Shown here: positions 33,778 through 43,194 of the stretch, one piece after another
Layout of the letters: each line of letters starts with the position of its first letter
Numbering within the stretch: the first letter of the stretch is position 1
Source of the DNA: Bacteroidales bacterium
GTDB taxonomy: Bacteria > Bacteroidota > Bacteroidia > Bacteroidales > F082
Reading direction: 5' to 3'
DNA length: 64,000 nt
NCBI GenBank assembly: GCA_021647205.1
Contig: JAKIVD010000018.1
Location: 1-64,000, forward strand
Made by a program: the position numbers and the translations under genes
The notes under the pieces: generated by a model
Database searches by the model: none
What the model was told of the DNA's origin: nothing
The model's input: only the letters and a program-made list of their open reading frames with translations

Positions 33778-35499
33778 TTACTGTATCACAATTTTTTGGG
33801 TAAATGCCGTTTGACCGGAAAATGCTTTAAGGAAATAGAGCCCTTCTGAAATTCCCGAAACATTTATTTTTATCTCAGCAGTCTTGTCAGCTACTGTTCC
33901 CTGCATCATCATCTTTCCTGTTAAACTGTACAATTCATAAGAGGTGAGGCTTGCCTCTTCGCTCCCGGATTTCAGTGTCAGGTAATCATCGGTTACGGGG
34001 TTTGGAAACAAAACAAATCCATCAGCACCAGGCTCATTGTCTTCAATACCGATGGTCAGGTCCACCACTTCAAACTGCAACATCATGCCACCGTCTTCAT
34101 GTATCAACATGTGGCAATGGAACATGTAGGGGACAGGGTCGTTGGCAAAGTCTTCAAATTTTGTGATGAAGCGGACGGTTTCCTGGGGTTTGATCAGGAC
34201 GACATCTTTTCTGCCCTGCTCGCTGGCCGGTGGCGGGTTGCCGTTTCTGTCCAACACATAAAACTGCACATCGTGAATATGAAAAGGATGGGCAATTCCC
34301 GACTGGTTGGTGATACTCCAGATTTCGGTATTGTTCAAAGGGATGGAATAATTAATCACATCCATATCGAAAGTGGTACCATTGATGAAAAAATTGCCAT
34401 TTAACTGATCGGGGCCGGAAACCTCGGGTGTAAAATTGAGGTTGCGTGTGATATCCGATTCGGATTCAGGAATAGGGGTTACATCTACCAAAGCTGTCGG
34501 GATTGTTGTTACCGGGTCGCTGTTGGGTGCAACAATATTAAAAGTAATGACCTCAAAATTAGTACCGTTCATGGCATTGGGATTGTAACCGTCGAGTGTC
34601 ATCATTTGTCCCATTCCGGGATAAGTAGCTCCGTAAATACCATTGTTAAACTCGGCGGCATAACTCATCATCTTCAATTGCTGTCCTTCTTTTCCGCCAA
34701 AATCAATGAGGATTTCAGCCCGTTCGCCGGGGCTCATTTGAAGTCTTGTTAAAGAAAGGGGCTCACTGAGCAGGCCACCGTCGGAACCAATCATGTAAAA
34801 GGCTGAGTTGTCTGACAATCCGAAATTGAATACCCGCATGGACGAACCATTGAGCAAACGGAAACGGATGACCTGGGCGGGAACAGCCAAATAAGGGTCG
34901 ATGGTAGCGTTCACCAACAATACATCATCCGAATTGGAAGGGACGATAATTTCTTTTTGCGCGTCAAAATCTTTGGTTTGGATAACCAGCGGGAAATCAT
35001 CGACACCATAAGTGCGGGGCAAATCCAGTGCTGCTGCTTCTTCATCCTGTACAATAATAAAACCGGCGATGCCTTTGGAAACATGCTCGTTGGTTTTTTC
35101 GTGCAGGTGCGGGTGGTACCAATAGGTTCCGGCTTTGTCGAGTACGGTAAACTGGGGATTCCAACTGGCGCCAGGCGCAATGGTGGTGTGCGGGCCGCCA
35201 TCGTTTTCGGCAGAAACATGCATGCCGTGCCAGTGGATTGTAGTGGTTTCGTCCAGGTTGTTGTTGACCGTAATATCCACATCATCGCCTTTTTGCATGA
35301 TGAGGGTGGGGCCGAGCATATCGCCATTTACACCCATTGTGGTCGTGTTTATTCCGTCGTAAAACTGGAAGGTGCCGTTTTGAAGATTGAGTTCAAATGC
35401 TGTACCCGATAGTGTTCCGGGAATAATAATCGGGTTTTGGGCCGACAGCAAAACGGCAGTGGTAAAGATTGTGATGGTTAAGAATAGTTTTGTTTTCAT
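33778..35499 (-). CDS. Multicopper oxidase with type IX secretion tail
   Basis: A 573-residue multicopper oxidase with a signal peptide. Copper ligands are in HWHGMH (about 93-98), HPHLH (about 134-138), HPFHIH (about 403-408) and HCHMLIHEDGGMM (about 460-472; type 1 Cys, His and axial Met). It resembles the CueO/CotA/bilirubin oxidase group and may oxidise Cu(I) or phenols. The last 75 residues are a type IX secretion sorting domain (VLFPNPVTDDYLTL start, GISEGLYFLK end), so the enzyme should be exported across the outer membrane and attached or released. It follows CusB by 120 bases with a palindrome between them. Confidence 0.92.
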   Translation of the reverse strand: MKTKLFLTITIFTTAVLLSAQNPIIIPGTLSGTAFELNLQNGTFQFYDGINTTTMGVNGDMLGPTLIMQKGDDVDITVNNNLDETTTIHWHGMHVSAENDGGPHTTIAPGASWNPQFTVLDKAGTYWYHPHLHEKTNEHVSKGIAGFIIVQDEEAAALDLPRTYGVDDFPLVIQTKDFDAQKEIIVPSNSDDVLLVNATIDPYLAVPAQVIRFRLLNGSSMRVFNFGLSDNSAFYMIGSDGGLLSEPLSLTRLQMSPGERAEILIDFGGKEGQQLKMMSYAAEFNNGIYGATYPGMGQMMTLDGYNPNAMNGTNFEVITFNIVAPNSDPVTTIPTALVDVTPIPESESDITRNLNFTPEVSGPDQLNGNFFINGTTFDMDVINYSIPLNNTEIWSITNQSGIAHPFHIHDVQFYVLDRNGNPPPASEQGRKDVVLIKPQETVRFITKFEDFANDPVPYMFHCHMLIHEDGGMMLQFEVVDLTIGIEDNEPGADGFVLFPNPVTDDYLTLKSGSEEASLTSYELYSLTGKMMMQGTVADKTAEIKINVSGISEGLYFLKAFSGQTAFTQKIVIQ

Positions 35500-35533
35500 T
35501 TTTAAAAGATTTAGTTATTGATTTCGTTTAAAT

Positions 35534-35568
35534 CAACTTTCCCAAAGTTTAGAACTTTGGGAAAGTTG
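35534..35568 (-). repeat. Dispersed palindrome, copy 2
   Basis: Perfect 16-bp arms (CAACTTTCCCAAAGTT/AACTTTGGGAAAGTTG) with a 3-base loop lie 52 bases past the CusB stop. Same family as 19445-19477 and 45371-45401. Confidence 0.75.
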
Positions 35569-35619
35569 TGTTACTATTTATGTTGATGGACAGGATTTGT
35601 TCTCCTGCCCGAATAATTT

Positions 35620-37440
35620 TTAATATGTTGCTTTTACTTCCCCGCAAGTCATCATGGCCTCACCGAAGTAAGGATTTCTGATTTTTTTCGTTTCGCTAAT
35701 CCAGTAGGCACCTTTGTTGCCCAGGGCCATGGGGCAGAACTCAAGGTACAAATCGGTTATTCCGTCGCTTTTATAACCAAAGGCTTTGATGGCTTCCGAA
35801 AGATTATCGGAAACAATACTGAAGTGCGAGCGTTTCATTTCAATTCCTTTCATTTGGATGATGCCGCTCAGGTTGTTTTTGATGGGTTTTTGCAGTTTCA
35901 TCCAGTGGTTGTGGGCATCACCTTTCAGCAGTCCCATATCAACTTTAGCGAGGGCATCCAGTGCTTTTTGGGCAGCAGCTTCCGTGGCCTGTTCATCAGA
36001 ATCCACAAAAGCATCCTTCATGGCCAGGTATTGCAAAATCAGGTTACCGAGTTGCTTTTTAAATTCGGGGTTTGTGGCTCCCGCTTTCATTTCTTCGGCA
36101 GGCATGTCCATTTCCGTTGTGGCTTTCTTGTCGCCTCCGCCCATGTCCATTCCGGCATGTCCGCCAAGCGAAGATTTTCCACCGGCAGGTGTCATCATGC
36201 TTTGCTTGCTTAGCAGTTGCGATGCTGCATCAATTTTAAACACACCGTTTGTGGCTACCTCTTCACCTTCTTCAAGACCGCCGGCCACTACGTAATAGGA
36301 GCCTGCATCTTCGCCCAGTTCAATTTCACGGTGCTCGAAGACCATTTCTTTATCCGGTACTTTTACGTAAACGATGGCCCGTTTACCTGTCCATAAAATT
36401 GCCGTTTTAGGAATGACGATGGCATCCTCTGAATTGGGGAGCATGGTTTTTAATATGCCGCTGGCGAACATTCCCGGTTTAAGTAAATCGCCTTTGTTGT
36501 TCAGTTCGGTCCTTACATAAGCCACCCTTTTCCGCTGGTCAACAACCGGGTCGATAAAAGTTACCGTGCTGGTGAACGTTTTTCCCGGGATGGATTTGAT
36601 GGTGAAATCAATTTTATCACCCATTTTTACCCAGGGGATATCGCTTTCGTAGGCTTCAAACATCACCCAAAGGTGGTTCAGGTTGATGACTTCAAACAAG
36701 GGTGTGCCTTCTTTTACATAGTCGCCAATGGCAATGTGGCGCATCATCACCGTGCCGGTGATGGGTGAAAGCACATCAAAATAAAAGAGGGGCTCGCCAC
36801 TGGTTTCGATGTCGTCGATTTGCTTGTCGGTCAGGTCCCAAAGTTTCAGTTTGTTCCTGGCTGCACGATAGAATGCAGGGTTATTTTTCTTGAATTTCGT
36901 GGCCTCGAACAACTCTTTTTGGGCTGTTACCAGGTCGGGTGAATAAATGGATGTCAGTTTTTCGCCTTTGCGTACTTTCTGTCCGGTGAAATTTACATAC
37001 AGCTTTTCAATCCTTCCCCCAAAACGGGCGGTCAATTCTGAGATATTTCTCTCATCGGGTTTTACTTTACCGGGAAAATACACTTCTTTGTAAGGTACTT
37101 TCTTCTCGATAAATACAGTCTGCACTTCAGCGATTTTCATGGCAGCTTTCGACATTTTTATTTCTGACAGCGACAATTCTTCATCATCGTCACCACCGTC
37201 ATCCAATGGAATTAATTCCATCCCGCAGATGGGGCAGTTTCCGGGTTTATCCTGTTTAATTTGCGGGTGCATGCTGCATGTCCAGGTTGTGGACGATTCA
37301 TCAGCGTGGTCGTGTTGTTCAATGGTTTCGGTATTTGTATTTTTTTCGTTTCCACCAAAAAAGACCCAACCGATGAACATGCCGATAATTAAGATTCCGG
37401 CAGCTTTTCCCATATCTTTTTTTGAAATTTTTATTTTCAT
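35620..37440 (-). CDS. cusB: CusB-type RND adaptor with HMBD and DUF3347
   Basis: A 606-residue membrane-fusion protein. The N-terminal helix (about 12-29) anchors it; a heavy-metal-binding domain follows (about 54-82, CSMHPQI ... CPICGMEL), then the adaptor core with beta-barrel, lipoyl and hairpin parts (about 110-420, PYKEVYFPGKV to VATNGVFKIDA). A Met/Gly-rich linker leads to a C-terminal DUF3347 domain (about 460-606) ending CPMALGNKGAYW ... MTCGEV, with likely metal ligands. The two extra domains point to Cu/Ag delivery into the pump. It is the third gene of the CusA-TolC-CusB set. Confidence 0.92.
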   Translation of the reverse strand: MKIKISKKDMGKAAGILIIGMFIGWVFFGGNEKNTNTETIEQHDHADESSTTWTCSMHPQIKQDKPGNCPICGMELIPLDDGGDDDEELSLSEIKMSKAAMKIAEVQTVFIEKKVPYKEVYFPGKVKPDERNISELTARFGGRIEKLYVNFTGQKVRKGEKLTSIYSPDLVTAQKELFEATKFKKNNPAFYRAARNKLKLWDLTDKQIDDIETSGEPLFYFDVLSPITGTVMMRHIAIGDYVKEGTPLFEVINLNHLWVMFEAYESDIPWVKMGDKIDFTIKSIPGKTFTSTVTFIDPVVDQRKRVAYVRTELNNKGDLLKPGMFASGILKTMLPNSEDAIVIPKTAILWTGKRAIVYVKVPDKEMVFEHREIELGEDAGSYYVVAGGLEEGEEVATNGVFKIDAASQLLSKQSMMTPAGGKSSLGGHAGMDMGGGDKKATTEMDMPAEEMKAGATNPEFKKQLGNLILQYLAMKDAFVDSDEQATEAAAQKALDALAKVDMGLLKGDAHNHWMKLQKPIKNNLSGIIQMKGIEMKRSHFSIVSDNLSEAIKAFGYKSDGITDLYLEFCPMALGNKGAYWISETKKIRNPYFGEAMMTCGEVKATY

Positions 37441-37486
37441 GTCTTTATATTTTTGTTCAAAGCAATCGCCTTGATAAGTTTAAATT

Positions 37487-38734
37487 TTAGTTACCTAATA
37501 AATAATCGATAAATGCGACTGCGGCATTGTTATCGGCTCTTGCCTTGTCAAGCTCCAGCTGGTATTTCAGCACTTTTCTTTCCATACGAAGCACTTCTTC
37601 AAAGTTTTGCCCGTCGGTTGAATACTCGGCCAGCAAAATATCAAGCGCCCTGGCGGCAAGGTCGAGCTGTTTAAAGTACAGCGCAACGCGTCTTTCGCCA
37701 TCCTTGAAGTCTCTGTAACCCAGCTCAAACAATGTGTTGAGTTGGTTTACACGGTCTGTTCTTTCAAAACTGGCCGCCTCAATCTGGTAGGTTGCTTCCT
37801 GTATCATCCCGTCATATTTTCTTCTGTACAGCGGAATGCTGATGCCCACTTTGGCCAGGAAAGCATCTTTTCCGTTTTCGCCCGGGTCGAGTGAAGGGTT
37901 ACTGCTTTTTTTAACATTGATGTAATCAAGTCCTATCGAAAAACTGGGGCCGGTCGTTTTTCTGGCAGAAGACTGCTGGCTTTCCCAGGAAAGAATACGG
38001 TGTTCAATTTGCTTGATACTGTGGTTGTTTGCAGCGATGCTGTCCATGAGTTGTGCATGGCTGTATGCCAGGTCAGCATCCCATAAAATAGTGGGAATCA
38101 CAATTTCACTTTGGCTGTCCACATTCAGCAAATTGTTGAACTGAACCTGCAACTGGTACTGGCTGTCGAGCAGATAGGCCAGCTGGTCTTCCAGGTCTGC
38201 AATTTCCATTTCTACCCTCAACTCGTCAACTGCCGATGCTTTTCCGGCTTCGAGTTTAATCAGCGCAAGTTGCTTAAAAGCAAAGAGAATTTTGATGTTT
38301 TCCCTTGTAATATCAATACCTTTCTGGACAAAGTACAAATTGAAGTAGGCCGATTTTACATCGTAAAACAATTTTGAACGGCTGTCTTCGAACACTTCGA
38401 GTTTTGAGTTGGCCAGTTCAATAACGGCATCTTCGGCAGTGCTTAATTTTCCAAACCATGGAAACGTCTGTGCTGCCGAGATGACAAATTGTTGGGGGCC
38501 AACCCTTGTTTCGACCGGTGAAATAAAATAGCCAAAGGCAATTACCGGGTCAGGAATTGTTCCGATTTGCGGGGCTTTTTCCACGACTGACAAATAATCG
38601 CTGAATTTGGCTTTTAGTCCCGGGTTGTTTTCTGCCGCTGTTTTCAGGTACACATCCAGGTTGCCCTGTGCGTAAACGCTTCCACTTACCAGCAGACCGA
38701 AAACAAAACTTATAATTAGTGTTTTTGCTTTCAT
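37487..38734 (-). CDS. TolC-family outer-membrane channel
   Basis: A 415-residue outer-membrane efflux protein (signal peptide about 1-22). It has the long Ala/Leu/Gln-rich helices of two OEP repeats (about 25-210 and 215-410). It forms the exit channel for the CusA/CusB pump. Its start lies 2 bases past the stop of CusA, so translation is probably coupled; CusB follows 46 bases downstream. Confidence 0.9.
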   Translation of the reverse strand: MKAKTLIISFVFGLLVSGSVYAQGNLDVYLKTAAENNPGLKAKFSDYLSVVEKAPQIGTIPDPVIAFGYFISPVETRVGPQQFVISAAQTFPWFGKLSTAEDAVIELANSKLEVFEDSRSKLFYDVKSAYFNLYFVQKGIDITRENIKILFAFKQLALIKLEAGKASAVDELRVEMEIADLEDQLAYLLDSQYQLQVQFNNLLNVDSQSEIVIPTILWDADLAYSHAQLMDSIAANNHSIKQIEHRILSWESQQSSARKTTGPSFSIGLDYINVKKSSNPSLDPGENGKDAFLAKVGISIPLYRRKYDGMIQEATYQIEAASFERTDRVNQLNTLFELGYRDFKDGERRVALYFKQLDLAARALDILLAEYSTDGQNFEEVLRMERKVLKYQLELDKARADNNAAVAFIDYLLGN

Positions 38735-38735
38735 T

Positions 38736-41700
38736 TTAATTTCTTTTTAGTTGACTTTTTAATCTGCCTTCCTGCCACATGCTGTACAAAACAGGTACGA
38801 TAAACATGGTCATTACCTGGATAATCATCCCGCCAAAAGTTGGAATGGCCATTGGCACCATAATATCAGAACCTTTTCCGGTTGATGTCAGGATGGGCAC
38901 CAATGCAATAATGGTGGTTGCTGCCGTCATCATGGCAGGCCTTACCCTTTTGTTTCCGGCGTGCAAAACAGCTTCGCGGATGGCAGTGCGGGTATTTGGT
39001 TTCTCTTTGTCGAAGGTTTGCATGATGTAAGTTCCCATGATAACGCCATCGTCGGTAGCCACGCCAAACAGGGCGATAAAGCCCACCCAGACCGCCACAC
39101 TCAGGTTAATGGTGTGCATCTGGAAAAGTGCGTGGATGTTCATACCGGCCACATCGAAATTCAGGAACCAGTCCTGGCCATAAAGCCAAATCATAATAAA
39201 TCCGCCTGAAAAAGCCACAAATATTCCTGAAAAAACCATAAAGGTTGTGGGCACATTTCCAAACTGAAAAAACAGAATCAGAAAAATAAGCAGGAGGGAT
39301 AGCGGTACAACAATGGCCAAACGTTTGGTGGCCCTGATCTGGTTTTCGTAGTTCCCGGTAAATTTATAATTTACGCCGGGGGGTAGCACAAACTCGCCGG
39401 AGGCAATTTTGGATTCGATAACGCGCTGTGCATCTTCCACCACATCAACCTCGGCAAAGCCCGGTTTTTTATCAAAAATAACGTAACCGTTCAGGAAAGT
39501 GTCTTCACTTTTAATAACTTGGGGTCCCCTTCGGTAGGTAATTTCGGCCAGTTCGATCAGCGGCACCTGTTCTCCGGATGGGGTTGGGATAAGAATGTTA
39601 CCAACTTCCGAGGGGGAGTCCCTGAATTCGCGGGCGTAACGCACCCTGATGGGGAAGCGCTCGCGCCCTTCGACGGTAGTCGAAAGTTTAATTCCGCCAA
39701 TGGCCACCTCAATGGTGTTTTGGATATCCTGCATGGTGAGGCCGTAGCGTGCAATGGCTTTGCGGTCCACATCGAATTCGAGGTAGGGCTTGCCCACTAT
39801 CCGGTCGGCAAAAACCGATGAACGTTCGATACTGGGTACCTGTTGCAGGATTTTTTCCAAATCGAGCCCTACTTTTTCGATGGTTTCCAGGTCGGGGCCA
39901 AATACCTTAATCCCGATGGGGGCACGCATGCCTGTCGAAAGCATAATCAGCCGTGTTTGAATGGGCTGCAGCTTGGGCGCTGAAGTCATTCCGGGTACTT
40001 TGGCCGCTTTCACAATTTCCCGCCAAATGTCGTCGGGCGATTTTATTTCTTCGCGCCACTGGCGGAAATAATTCCCGTTCTTCTTGTCTTCAATCAGGTC
40101 TTCCCTGGCTATCTGTCTGAATTCGTCTTCCCCGAATTTATAGGTACTGCCGTCTTTTAAAACAAAGGCACCATCATCGTCAACCTTGAAACGGGTGCGG
40201 TAACCGGCTTCGTTGACCATAAACTCCGATTTGTAGTTGATGGTGTTTTCAAACATCGAAATGGGTGCAGGGTCGAGTGCCGATTTAACACGGCCCCATT
40301 TTCCAACAACTGATTCAACTTCGGGGATGGCCCCCACTCTCTGGTCAACAATGCGAATAACCTCCATATTTTCTTCAACACCGGAGTGCGACATGGTCGT
40401 AGGCATCAGCAGGTAAGAACCTTCGTCGAGTGCCGGCATAAATTCTTTTCCGGCTCCCGGTAGTTTTTTGTTCATCGTTTGCCATCCACTTGTTTGCCGA
40501 AGATCAACCCCAACAACATTGAAGCCGTCTGCCACAAAACCAAAAATAGTATTGAAACCCAGCCAGGTTGTTATCCCAAAAACAATGATGGTTATGGGGA
40601 TAAACAGGAAGGTCCATTTGTTGTCGAGGCACCATCTTAAAATAGTTGAGTAAAAGTGGACAACGGTCATTAATGCACCAAGCACAATGGCAATGAGCAC
40701 CGAAACAAAAAGGAAGTTGACCAGCATGCTGTTTTGCGCGCCCATTGGCATCCAAACATGGGTAAGGAAATAAACCACCACCAGCAAAGCAACAACAATG
40801 TTGATGATGTTTACATATTTTCTTTTGTTCTCGGGCCAGCGGTTTTCGAGCAGGTTGTTGATTCCGAAAATAACGAGCACCAGCGCAAGCCATATTCCCG
40901 AATAAACTGCAAGCCCGATTCCCAGTGCAATGAGTGAGCCGTTCCAGATACGTTTGATACGCTTTTTCTCGAAATTGATATTGAACAACACGTGTGCCAT
41001 GGCCGGGATAACAACCAATGCAATCACCAAGGCTGATAAAAGGGCAAATGTTTTGGTAAAAGCCAGTGGCCTGAACAGTTTTCCTTCGGCAGCCTGCATG
41101 GCGAATACCGGTAAAAAGCTAACAACGGTTGTGGCCAGGGCAGTAATTACAGCCGATGCCACTTCGATGGTTGCTTCATAAATTACGATGAGCAGCTTTT
41201 TGCCCCTGATGCCCTTGTTTTCGGGAAATTCAAGGTGCCGGACAATATTTTCTGTAAAAACAATCCCGACATCCACCATCACACCGATGGCAATAGCAAT
41301 ACCTGACAAGGCCACAATATTGGCATCCACACCAAAATTACGCATGGTAATAAAAGTCATCAGCACCCCAATGGGCAGCAAACTGGAGATGAGAATGGAT
41401 GCACGGAGATTGAGCACCAAAATCATCACCACGATAATACTAATTAGAATTTCAAGCCCCAGACCTTCTTCGAGTGTGCCGATGGTTTCTTTGATTAAAC
41501 CCGAACGGTCGTAAAACGGCACGATGGTAACTTTGGAAATGGTTCCGTCAGGCAGCGTTTTGCTGGGCAGGCCGGGTGAAATGTCTTTGATTACCTTTTT
41601 TACATTGTTGATTACTTCGAGCGGATTGTCGCCATAGCGCGAAACCACCACGGCCCCGGTGGCATCGGCGCCACCTTTGTCCAGGCCACCCCTGCGGGTT

Positions 41701-42563
41701 TCCGGTCCGAAATTTACAACGGCAACATCTTTTATCCGTATGGGAGTATTGTCATTAACCGCTACTACTGCTTCGCGCAGGTCGTCCAGGTTTTGAACGT
41801 AACCAAGCCCCCTTACAATGTATTCGGCCCTGTTGAATTCCATGGTCCGGGCACCCACATCAAGGTTGCTTTTTTTAACGGCCTGCATTATCTGGGCAAC
41901 GGTTACATTGGCCGATTTCATGGCATCCGGGTCGATGTCGACCTGGTATTCTTTCACATAACCGCCAATGGCAGCCACTTCCGAAACACCGCCGGCCGAA
42001 GTCAGCGCATATCCCACATAAAAATCCTGGATGGTCCGTAACTCTTGCGGGTCCCAGCCCCCGGTAGGTTCACCGGTTTCGGGATTACGGCCTTCGAGGG
42101 TGTACCAAAACACCTGGCCCAGTGCTGTGGCATCGGGTCCGAGTGCCGGTTGTACCCCACCGGGCAAAGTGCCCGAAGGCAGGGAGCTCAATTTCTCAAG
42201 TATCCGTGTGCGGCTCCAGTAAAACTCGATGTTATCTTCAAAAATAATATAGATGGTTGACAATCCGAAAATAGAACTGCTTCGGATGGTTTTAACCCCC
42301 GGCACGCCAAGCATGGACACCGTTAAGGGGTAAGTTATCTGGTCTTCGATGTCCTGGGGTGAACGTCCCATCCATTCGGTGAAAACGATTTGCTGGTTTT
42401 CGCCGATGTCGGGAATGGCATCAACCGGTACAGGGTCTCTGGGTATCCACCCTTCGCCCCAGTCAAAAGGCGCAGTGGAAATACCCCAGACAATTAAGGC
42501 CAACACTAAAAGCGTGGTAACCAGTTTATTCTCCAGAAAGTATTTTATAATCTTGTTTAACAT
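38736..42563 (-). CDS. cusA: CusA/CzcA-type heavy-metal RND pump
   Basis: A 1275-residue inner-membrane RND transporter with 12 expected helices and two large periplasmic loops. It carries family landmarks such as DAIPDIGENQQIV near residue 50, GVMVDVGIVFTENI near 430 and a second helix set near 1110-1260. It pumps metal ions out of the periplasm using the proton gradient. At 1275 residues it is about 230 longer than E. coli CusA; inserted loops include an extra hydrophobic block (about 545-680) and a charged segment near 795-840. Cu/Ag specificity is inferred from the CusB partner. Confidence 0.93.
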   Translation of the reverse strand: MLNKIIKYFLENKLVTTLLVLALIVWGISTAPFDWGEGWIPRDPVPVDAIPDIGENQQIVFTEWMGRSPQDIEDQITYPLTVSMLGVPGVKTIRSSSIFGLSTIYIIFEDNIEFYWSRTRILEKLSSLPSGTLPGGVQPALGPDATALGQVFWYTLEGRNPETGEPTGGWDPQELRTIQDFYVGYALTSAGGVSEVAAIGGYVKEYQVDIDPDAMKSANVTVAQIMQAVKKSNLDVGARTMEFNRAEYIVRGLGYVQNLDDLREAVVAVNDNTPIRIKDVAVVNFGPETRRGGLDKGGADATGAVVVSRYGDNPLEVINNVKKVIKDISPGLPSKTLPDGTISKVTIVPFYDRSGLIKETIGTLEEGLGLEILISIIVVMILVLNLRASILISSLLPIGVLMTFITMRNFGVDANIVALSGIAIAIGVMVDVGIVFTENIVRHLEFPENKGIRGKKLLIVIYEATIEVASAVITALATTVVSFLPVFAMQAAEGKLFRPLAFTKTFALLSALVIALVVIPAMAHVLFNINFEKKRIKRIWNGSLIALGIGLAVYSGIWLALVLVIFGINNLLENRWPENKRKYVNIINIVVALLVVVYFLTHVWMPMGAQNSMLVNFLFVSVLIAIVLGALMTVVHFYSTILRWCLDNKWTFLFIPITIIVFGITTWLGFNTIFGFVADGFNVVGVDLRQTSGWQTMNKKLPGAGKEFMPALDEGSYLLMPTTMSHSGVEENMEVIRIVDQRVGAIPEVESVVGKWGRVKSALDPAPISMFENTINYKSEFMVNEAGYRTRFKVDDDGAFVLKDGSTYKFGEDEFRQIAREDLIEDKKNGNYFRQWREEIKSPDDIWREIVKAAKVPGMTSAPKLQPIQTRLIMLSTGMRAPIGIKVFGPDLETIEKVGLDLEKILQQVPSIERSSVFADRIVGKPYLEFDVDRKAIARYGLTMQDIQNTIEVAIGGIKLSTTVEGRERFPIRVRYAREFRDSPSEVGNILIPTPSGEQVPLIELAEITYRRGPQVIKSEDTFLNGYVIFDKKPGFAEVDVVEDAQRVIESKIASGEFVLPPGVNYKFTGNYENQIRATKRLAIVVPLSLLLIFLILFFQFGNVPTTFMVFSGIFVAFSGGFIMIWLYGQDWFLNFDVAGMNIHALFQMHTINLSVAVWVGFIALFGVATDDGVIMGTYIMQTFDKEKPNTRTAIREAVLHAGNKRVRPAMMTAATTIIALVPILTSTGKGSDIMVPMAIPTFGGMIIQVMTMFIVPVLYSMWQEGRLKSQLKRN

Positions 42564-42700
42564 GATGCAATGGTTTCAATTGATGAAATGAAAATGATGG
42601 TTATTAAGAGCAACCGAAAGTAAACTTTATTAGGAAGAGTTAAAAAAGCCGAATACAAATATATTCAGAGATTTAACCTACTCAAAATAGTTAAGAAATA

Positions 42701-43075
42701 CTAACAAAGGAAAGACTGGAGCATAGGCATCCCATGCAAGGCAGAAAGGTCGGGTTGCTTATTGGTAAGCATCACCTTATTTTCTTCCCGGAAAATGGTG
42801 AGCAGGCTATTGGCAAATAGCTCAATACTGCTTATTTCCAGTTGGATGTTTTCAGGGATGTTTTGTGCGTCAGCAGACAGGATGTCCACATCAATTTTGC
42901 AACTTACCGAAACATCTTCGCAATGGGCACAGGAACTTTCCTGGCAATCGGAAGCATCTTCAAAAAGGGAAACGCTTGTGAGTTCATCACCACAATAATG
43001 CTTGTGAATGGTAAGTCCTGTGATGGAAACCATCAGCAGCAGCGCCATTGCAATATGTAGTGATTTTTTAAGCAT
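42701..43075 (-). CDS. HYC_CC_PP family protein 2
   Basis: A 124-residue exported protein (signal helix about 6-23) with HKHYCGDEL at about 24-32 and a Cys-rich loop SSCAHCED near 50. The exact CC of the family name is here CxxC. It is a paralogue of 32849-33223 and of the same length. It lies 138 bases before cusA and directly after the strongest direct-repeat site (43130-43161), so it probably opens the pump operon. The family's function is not known. Confidence 0.82.
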   Translation of the reverse strand: MLKKSLHIAMALLLMVSITGLTIHKHYCGDELTSVSLFEDASDCQESSCAHCEDVSVSCKIDVDILSADAQNIPENIQLEISSIELFANSLLTIFREENKVMLTNKQPDLSALHGMPMLQSFLC

Positions 43076-43100
43076 CCAAAACGGATTTTTTTTTACGCTA

Positions 43101-43161
43101 CAAAGAAACGTCAGGAAGATTGAAGGCTTGTTATATGATTCTTGAGAAGTGTTATATGATT
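43101..43161 (-). promoter_or_regulatory. Copper-regulon promoter, site A (pump operon)
   Basis: Two identical half-sites TTATATGATT (43131-43140 and 43152-43161) are 21 bp apart. A TTTCTTTG box (43101-43108, minus strand, one mismatch to TAnnTTTG) lies 22 bp away and 25 bases before the HYC_CC_PP 2 start. This is the best copy of the motif and lies just after the AraC gene. Confidence 0.72.
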
Positions 43162-43194
43162 TTTGGTTTAGTGCCGGGTTTTTTTGAAAGGGCC

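Noticed and set aside
42564-42700. Possible further copper-type site before cusA
   Set aside because: No pair of half-sites with 21-bp spacing was found; cusA can be read from the HYC_CC_PP 2 promoter.
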